A stretch of 35,104 nt of DNA from positions 1 to 35,104 of the forward strand of contig DASYRG010000023.1 of assembly GCA_036004665.1 (NCBI GenBank), written 5' to 3'. Below the pieces are notes generated by a model. The model was not told the DNA's origin, searched no databases, and saw only the letters and a list, made by a program, of their open reading frames with translations. Position 1 is the stretch's first letter. Each line of letters opens with the position of its first letter. Origin of the DNA: JACQGZ01 sp036004665. Its GTDB lineage: Bacteria > Sysuimicrobiota > Sysuimicrobiia > Sysuimicrobiales > Humicultoraceae. Made by a program: the position numbers and the translations under genes. Positions 29,812 to 35,104 of the stretch are shown piece by piece.

Positions 29812-30551
29812 CGTCGCCCCCAGGGGGTGAGGAGATCGGTCACCCGGGCCAGCGCCTCGGAAAGTTTGGCCTGCTGGATCGCCCCCGCCGGATCCACATC
29901 CGCCGGGCAGACGGTCGTGCACTCTCCGACGAGCGTGCAGTCCCAGATCCCATGGTGGCCGCCGAGGACCTCCCGCCGCGCCTCGGATCCCCGGTCCCGC
30001 GAGTCCTGGTTGTAGCGCTGCGCGAGAGCGACCGCGGCGGGACCAACGAACTCGGGTTTCAGCCCGTAGATCGGGCAGGCGGCATAACAGAGCATGCAGT
30101 TGATGCACATGCTGAACTGCTTGAACCGGTCCAGTTCTGCGGGGGTCTGCCGGTACTCGGTGCCTTCCGGCGGCGGGTCTTCGCGCACGATCCAGGGCCG
30201 CACGCCGGGGAGCTTGTGCATGAAGTCGTCCATGACGATGACGAGGTCACGCGCCACCGGAAAGTGGTCCAGCGGCTCAACCCGTATCGGCCCTGGAGAG
30301 TACTCTTTCAAGAAGGTAGCGCAGGAGAGCTTGGGGACGCCGTTGATCATCATGCCGCAGCTGCCGCAGACGCCCATGCGGCATGACCAGCGATAGGCGA
30401 GGCTGCCGTCCAGGGTGTCCTTGATGTGGTTGATCGCGTCCAGCACGACCCAGTCCTCGCGGTAGGGAACCTCATAGCTCTGGAACGCCGGCGCGGCACC
30501 AGATTCCGGCTGATAGCGGAAGATCTCCAGGGTGATCGCGGGTTCGGCCAT
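29808..30551 (-). CDS. frdB: Fumarate reductase iron-sulfur subunit
   Basis: A 247-residue iron-sulfur protein carrying electrons between the flavin subunit and quinone. The [2Fe-2S] motif is RWSCRMGVCGSCGMMINGVP with the fourth Cys in KLSC. The [4Fe-4S] motif is CINCMLCYAACPIYG, and the last cluster motif CTLVGECTTVCPADVDP. FVGPAAVALAQRYNQDSRDRG matches the E. coli FrdB stretch. ATG 30551 is preferred because GGAGGG lies 6 nt before it; GTG 30557 would overlap the frdA stop but has no spacing to the ribosome site. Confidence 0.95.
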   Translation of the reverse strand: MAEPAITLEIFRYQPESGAAPAFQSYEVPYREDWVVLDAINHIKDTLDGSLAYRWSCRMGVCGSCGMMINGVPKLSCATFLKEYSPGPIRVEPLDHFPVARDLVIVMDDFMHKLPGVRPWIVREDPPPEGTEYRQTPAELDRFKQFSMCINCMLCYAACPIYGLKPEFVGPAAVALAQRYNQDSRDRGSEARREVLGGHHGIWDCTLVGECTTVCPADVDPAGAIQQAKLSEALARVTDLLTPWGRR

Positions 30552-30553
30552 GC

Positions 30554-32299
30554 TCACCCTCCGTAGACGCGCTCCGCCGGGGGCCAGCGGGTGATTACGA
30601 CATCCAGGTACTCGATCCGCGGCGCCCCAGCCGCACGGTAGGCCAGCGTGTGTTTCAGAAAGCCGGTGTCGTCGCGCCGAGGGAAATCGGTGCGCTGGTG
30701 AGATCCCCGGGATTCAGTCCGCGCCAGGGCAGAGTGTGCGATCGTCTCCGCCACCTCGAGCATGAACTCCAGTTCGAGGGCGGCCACCAGCTCGGTATTG
30801 TAAGGTCCGCTGTGGTCGTCCAGCCGCACGCGGGCAAAGCGATCACGCAGGGTCTGGAGACGGCTCACCGTTTGTCTCAGCGACGCCTCACCCCGGTAGA
30901 TCCCACAACCCGACTCCATCGTCCGGGTCATCTCGCCGCGGAGGACGGCGATCCGTTCGTTCCCCCCGTCCTTGTTCAGGTAGCTGGCCGTGAGCCGCCG
31001 CTCTTCGTCGCGTCCCTGCGCCTCCAGCGGCGCCTGGCGCCGCTCCGGGCCGTCCCGCGCGACCGCCGCCGCCGCCCGGCCTGCCCGCGCGCCGAAGACC
31101 AGGATCTCGGGGAGGGAGTTGGAGCCGAGACGGTTGGCGCCGTTGATACTGACGCACGCCGCCTCCCCCGCCGCGTACAGGCCAGCCAGCGGCGTCGCCC
31201 CCGCCATGTCGGTATGCACCCCTCCCATCATGTAATGGACCACCGGGCGCACCGGGATGGGGTCACGCACCGGATCGATGCCGGCGTATTTGCGAGCGAG
31301 CTCTCGCACGAATGGGATTTTCTCGTCAATGTGCCGCTCGCCGAGGTGCCGGACGTCCAGGTGCACTACGTCGCCGTACGGACCTTGGATCGTGCGGCCC
31401 TTCTGCCGCTCATGGATGAAGGCCTGGGAAAGCCTGTCCCGCGGCCCGAGTTCCATCGCGCGCAGCCGCGGCCACGGGTCGGGAGGACCCATCCCGTAGT
31501 CCTGCAGGTAGCGGTAGCCGTCTTTGTTGACCAGAATCCCGCCCTCGCCCCGGGCCGCCTCGGTAATGAGGATGCCCGTGCCCGGCAGGCCCGTGGGATG
31601 GTACTGTACGAACTCCATGTCTTTGAGAGGCACCCCGGCCCGGTAGGCAAGGGCCATCCCGTCCCCGGTGCAAATCGCGCCGTTCGTGGTGAAGGGAAAG
31701 ACCCGCCCCGCTCCCCCCGTACAGAGGATGACCGCCCCCGCGGCGATGGCCCGGACGCGCCCCGTGCGCAATTCGATCGTCGTGATCCCCTGGCAGCGAC
31801 CGTCATCGACGAGTAGGCGGGTGGCGAACCACTCGTCGTACCGCGCAATCGCTGGGTATTTGAGCGAGGTCTGGAAGACGGTGTGCAGCAGGTGGAAGCC
31901 TGTCTTGTCGGCCGCAAACCAGGTCCGTTCCTTCTTCATCCCTCCGAACGGGCGCACCGCGACGGTGCCGTCCGACTCGCGGCTCCAGGGGCAGCCCCAG
32001 TGCTCGAGCTGGAGCAGCTCTCCGGGCGCTTCGGCAACGAAGGCTTCTACGGCGTCCTGGTCGGCGAGCCAGTCGGCGCCGCTGATCGTGTCGGAGATGT
32101 GTTCGTCGAGGCTGTCGTTCGCCTTGATTACCGCGCCCGCGCCGCCCTCAGCGGAGACGGTGTGGCTGCGCATCGGATAGACTTTGGAGACGAGGGCGAC
32201 GGAGAGGGTGGGGTCGGTCTCGACGGCGGCGATGGCCGCCCGCAATCCGGCGCCTCCGCCCCCGACGATCACGACATCATGCCGCAGAGCTTCGATCAC
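30554..32299 (-). CDS. frdA: Fumarate reductase / succinate dehydrogenase flavoprotein subunit
   Basis: A 581-residue flavoprotein catalysing fumarate-succinate interconversion. FAD binding: HDVVIVGGGGAGLRAAIAAVE. The flavin attachment His is in YPMRSHTVSAEGG. Active-site blocks: LCTGGAGRVFPFTTNG, EFVQYHPTGLPGTGILITEAARGEGG and RPVVHYMMGGVHTDMAG, and the C-terminal AALELEFMLEVAETIAHSALARTESRGSHQRTDFP. Together with the membrane subunits it looks like the E. coli fumarate reductase type, so the direction in vivo may be either. It starts with GTG preceded by AGGGAG and lies 10 bp after the gntR gene. Confidence 0.95.
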   Translation of the reverse strand: MIEALRHDVVIVGGGGAGLRAAIAAVETDPTLSVALVSKVYPMRSHTVSAEGGAGAVIKANDSLDEHISDTISGADWLADQDAVEAFVAEAPGELLQLEHWGCPWSRESDGTVAVRPFGGMKKERTWFAADKTGFHLLHTVFQTSLKYPAIARYDEWFATRLLVDDGRCQGITTIELRTGRVRAIAAGAVILCTGGAGRVFPFTTNGAICTGDGMALAYRAGVPLKDMEFVQYHPTGLPGTGILITEAARGEGGILVNKDGYRYLQDYGMGPPDPWPRLRAMELGPRDRLSQAFIHERQKGRTIQGPYGDVVHLDVRHLGERHIDEKIPFVRELARKYAGIDPVRDPIPVRPVVHYMMGGVHTDMAGATPLAGLYAAGEAACVSINGANRLGSNSLPEILVFGARAGRAAAAVARDGPERRQAPLEAQGRDEERRLTASYLNKDGGNERIAVLRGEMTRTMESGCGIYRGEASLRQTVSRLQTLRDRFARVRLDDHSGPYNTELVAALELEFMLEVAETIAHSALARTESRGSHQRTDFPRRDDTGFLKHTLAYRAAGAPRIEYLDVVITRWPPAERVYGG

Positions 32300-32309
32300 G
32301 TCGGGCTCC

Positions 32310-33041
32310 CTACTCTCTGACTCGTCCGCGGGCAGCCGCAGACGGGCCGGCGCCGATCTCGGTGCGCAGCGCGTCGAGGTGGCGGCGGATGGCGCTGCGC
32401 GCCTGGGCCGGCTGGCGGCGTCGCAGCGCGGTCAGCAGCTGGTAGTGAAACCGCAGCGCCTGGTGCGGGCTCATCCGCCCTCGCCCGGTCTTCTCCCGAA
32501 CCTGCACCCACATCTCGTTGAGGTGCCGCACGACGCTGAGAAGTACCTCGTTGCCCGTGGCCTCGGCCACCAGCTCGTGAAAGGCCAGATCTCCGGCGAC
32601 GTCATGCTGGCCGGCCGCCACCTCTGACTCCCGCGCGGCGAGGAACTTCTCCATCGCCTGCAGGTCCACCTGAGTACGGCGACGCACGGCCAGGTCGACG
32701 ATCTGCTCTTCCAGGAGGCGCCGCGCTTCCACCAACTCCAAAAGGAAGGCGCGGTCAGTGAGGCGGTTGTAGACGGAAGGGTCGCGCGGGGTGGGTGGGG
32801 TGATGGCGACGAAGGTGCCCTCGCCGGGACGGACCTCGGCGATCCCCAGATAGTCGAGGATCTTCAGCGCCTCACGCACCGACTGGCGGCTGACCGACAA
32901 TGCCTCGGCCAACTCGCGTTCTCCGGGGAGGCGATCGCCGGGGGCGAGGTGGCGTTTGGCGATCAGGTCCTGGATCCGCGTGACGATGCGCTCGTAGAGC
33001 CGGCTGCGCTGGAGAGGCTGGAAGAGCGTCACGGTCGCCAC
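32310..33041 (-). CDS. GntR/FadR-family transcriptional regulator
   Basis: A 243-residue repressor-type protein with an N-terminal winged helix (YERIVTRIQDLIAKRHLAPGDRLPGERELAEALSVSRQSVREALKILDYLGI, residues about 15-65) and a C-terminal FCD effector domain. The latter has DLAFHELVAEATGNEVL, whose Asp/His pattern binds metal or carboxylic acids. FadR-type regulators often sense organic acids such as lactate, pyruvate or citrate. It starts with GTG and is the first gene of the frd-fumC operon. A palindrome 14 bp upstream is the obvious binding site. Confidence 0.9.
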   Translation of the reverse strand: MATVTLFQPLQRSRLYERIVTRIQDLIAKRHLAPGDRLPGERELAEALSVSRQSVREALKILDYLGIAEVRPGEGTFVAITPPTPRDPSVYNRLTDRAFLLELVEARRLLEEQIVDLAVRRRTQVDLQAMEKFLAARESEVAAGQHDVAGDLAFHELVAEATGNEVLLSVVRHLNEMWVQVREKTGRGRMSPHQALRFHYQLLTALRRRQPAQARSAIRRHLDALRTEIGAGPSAAARGRVRE

Positions 33042-33054
33042 CTTACGCCTCCAG

Positions 33055-33081
33055 AGGATTGCTGGTCAGACCAGCAGTCCT
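33055..33081. promoter_or_regulatory. Palindromic operator for the GntR-type regulator
   Basis: A 27-bp palindrome centred on GCTGGTC-A-GACCAGC (33061-33075, perfect) with flanking AGGATT/AGTCCT (one mismatch). The core TGGTCnGACCA is the shape bound by FadR-type regulators. It sits just downstream of the predicted promoter and 14 bp from the gntR start. Confidence 0.8.
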
Positions 33082-33090
33082 CCACACTTG

Positions 33091-33120
33091 ATTAGACGCC
33101 CGGACACCCGCGCGCGTCAA
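33091..33120 (-). promoter_or_regulatory. Sigma-70 promoter of gntR-frdABCD-fumC
   Basis: On the minus strand TTGACG (33120-33115), 18 nt, TCTAAT (33096-33091). Initiation near 33084 would place the palindrome at about +3 to +30, so a bound repressor would block the polymerase. Confidence 0.65.
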
Positions 33121-33125
33121 GAGGC

Positions 33126-33434
33126 TCAATACTCCGGAGGCGCGTAGACGTTGATGGTGACCAGCAGGGTGCGCCCGGCGTTGCGGATCTCGTGCGTTTC
33201 CCCCGCCTCGATCAGGAGCAGCGACCCCTTCTCCAGCCGCTCCGTGGTGCGGCCGACGGTGGCTCGCCCCTTCCCCGAGACGACATACAGCCACTGATCG
33301 GCGTCCTCGTGCAGGTTGTCGTCCCCGCCGGTCGACTGGCCCGGTTTCAGCACCATCGTCGCCGCCTGCGAGCGCGCGGTTTCGGCCACGACCTTGAAGA
33401 AACTCCTGGTGCCTTTCGTCTGCACGTGTTTCAT
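33126..33434 (-). CDS. Small cupin-domain protein
   Basis: A 102-residue single-domain cupin. It has the motif-1 region with Asn/His/Glu/Asp (GDDNLHEDADQWLYVVSGKGRATVG) and motif 2 (LLLIEAGETHEIRNAG), so a divalent metal site is likely. Small stand-alone cupins bind or isomerise sugars and organic acids; the reaction cannot be told. ATG 33434 is preferred because GGAG precedes it; GTG 33446 is an in-frame alternative. It is just upstream of the frd operon promoter, in the same direction. Confidence 0.82.
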   Translation of the reverse strand: MKHVQTKGTRSFFKVVAETARSQAATMVLKPGQSTGGDDNLHEDADQWLYVVSGKGRATVGRTTERLEKGSLLLIEAGETHEIRNAGRTLLVTINVYAPPEY

Positions 33435-33607
33435 CTGATTCTCCACTTCGCTACTTGTCGTTGACTGGTTCAGGCCGATAGGGTTCCTAAGGACATGTAT
33501 TCAGCTATGACCTCTAATCGCCTTCGCATCTGAACACGCCCCTCATCAAACCTAGCCATTGCCCAGTCCATCCGCTCTCATCGGTTCATGAAACCGACCC
33601 GCTGAAA

Positions 33608-33616
33608 TGCTATTCT
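33608..33616 (+). promoter_or_regulatory. Possible extended -10 promoter of icd
   Basis: TG-C-TATTCT, hexamer at 33611-33616, about 40 nt before the icd ATG. No good -35 is seen at 16-18 nt. The remaining 222-bp gap (33435-33656) shows no other clear element, and I found no copy of the GntR palindrome there. Confidence 0.35.
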
Positions 33617-33656
33617 GGGCATTGGCCCCTGAAACGCTCCTTCCGGAGGACAGTCC

Positions 33657-34904
<1,248 letters not shown>

Positions 34905-34905
34905 G

Positions 34906-35104
34906 ATGGCGCGACCGAAGGTCTCGATCATCGGCGCAGGGGCGGTCGGCACCGCCACCGCCCACTGGCTGGCAGCGAAGGGCATCGCCGACATCGTCCT
35001 CACCGACATCATCGAAGGTCTGCCCGAGGGCAAAGCCCTCGACATCCAGCAGGCTGGGCCGATCGCCGGCTTCGACGTCCGCCTCGCCGGATCGTCTAAA
35101 GGGT
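34906..35104 (+). CDS. mdh: Malate dehydrogenase, N-terminal part (partial)
   Basis: The first 66 residues of a malate dehydrogenase of the lactate-dehydrogenase-like type, which oxidises malate to oxaloacetate with NAD. It shows ARPKVSIIGAGAVGTATAHWL, then ADIVLTDIIEGLPEGKALDIQQAGP; the GAGAVG motif binds NAD, the Asp after VLT favours NAD, and the KALDIQQA segment is typical of MDH. It begins one base after the icd stop. The rest lies outside the window. With fumC and icd it gives three TCA enzymes in a short stretch. Confidence 0.9.
   Translation, partial: MARPKVSIIGAGAVGTATAHWLAAKGIADIVLTDIIEGLPEGKALDIQQAGPIAGFDVRLAGSSKG

Noticed and set aside
30650..31816. A 388-codon plus-strand frame opposite frdA
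   Set aside because: Antisense of a highly conserved flavoprotein; composition is Arg/Pro-rich without domains.

Overview
The window is about 35 kb of GC-rich, densely coding bacterial DNA with many GTG starts, GGAGG-type ribosome binding sites and frequent 4-bp ATGA/GTGA gene overlaps. The mix of genes suggests an uncultured, Gram-positive-affiliated or deeply branching lineage such as Chloroflexota or an Armatimonadota-like candidate phylum. It includes an E. coli-type FrdABCD complex, a SigB/SigF partner-switching module, small stress membrane proteins, and a bacterial DUF2419/Qng1 protein. The sequence alone does not fix the taxon.

Region 1 (1-1416) holds the end of an RND efflux pump and a flavin-type split-barrel protein. 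Region 2 (1546-8323, + strand) is a tight seven-gene operon: a CUT1-type ABC importer without its ATPase, a queuosine-nucleotide N-glycosylase (Qng1/DUF2419 family), an IU-type nucleoside hydrolase, a metallo-beta-lactamase-fold hydrolase and a short-chain dehydrogenase. Running into it head-on, with interlocked stop codons, is a minus-strand operon (10616-8320). It encodes two nucleoside 2-deoxyribosyltransferase/DNPH1-like proteins and an amidohydrolase deaminase. Together they look like an uptake and salvage or catabolic island for modified or 7-deaza nucleosides, with four proteins of N-glycosidic-bond families. This is the most interesting part of the window.

Region 3 (10722-15800) holds tRNA-Arg(CCG), an NmrA-like NAD(P)-binding protein, a TerC-family membrane protein, secreted or stalk-domain proteins, and a row of very small membrane or secreted proteins. 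Region 4 (15934-21574) is a partner-switching stress module. A STAS antagonist overlaps a 1031-residue sensor with membrane segments, three GAF domains, a PP2C phosphatase and an RsbW-like kinase. A SigB/F-type sigma factor, an anti-sigma-like protein with a degenerate ATP site, a ferritin-like small protein and CsbD follow. Five GTTT-N(15-16)-purine/GGG promoter-like sites lie in front of genes here and in region 3, which suggests the local sigma factor's regulon.

Region 5 (21684-27586) has a secreted FAD oxidoreductase, a small membrane protein, a YbaK-type deacylase, and an operon of a PrsW-like membrane protein, a phosphoesterase, cobalamin adenosyltransferase and an MFS exporter. It ends in a very long hairpin. 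Region 6 (27626-35104) is central carbon metabolism: an operon gntR-frdA-frdB-frdC-frdD-fumC on the minus strand behind a clear promoter and palindromic operator, a cupin gene, then icd and the start of mdh on the plus strand. No intergenic stretch exceeds about 225 bp.
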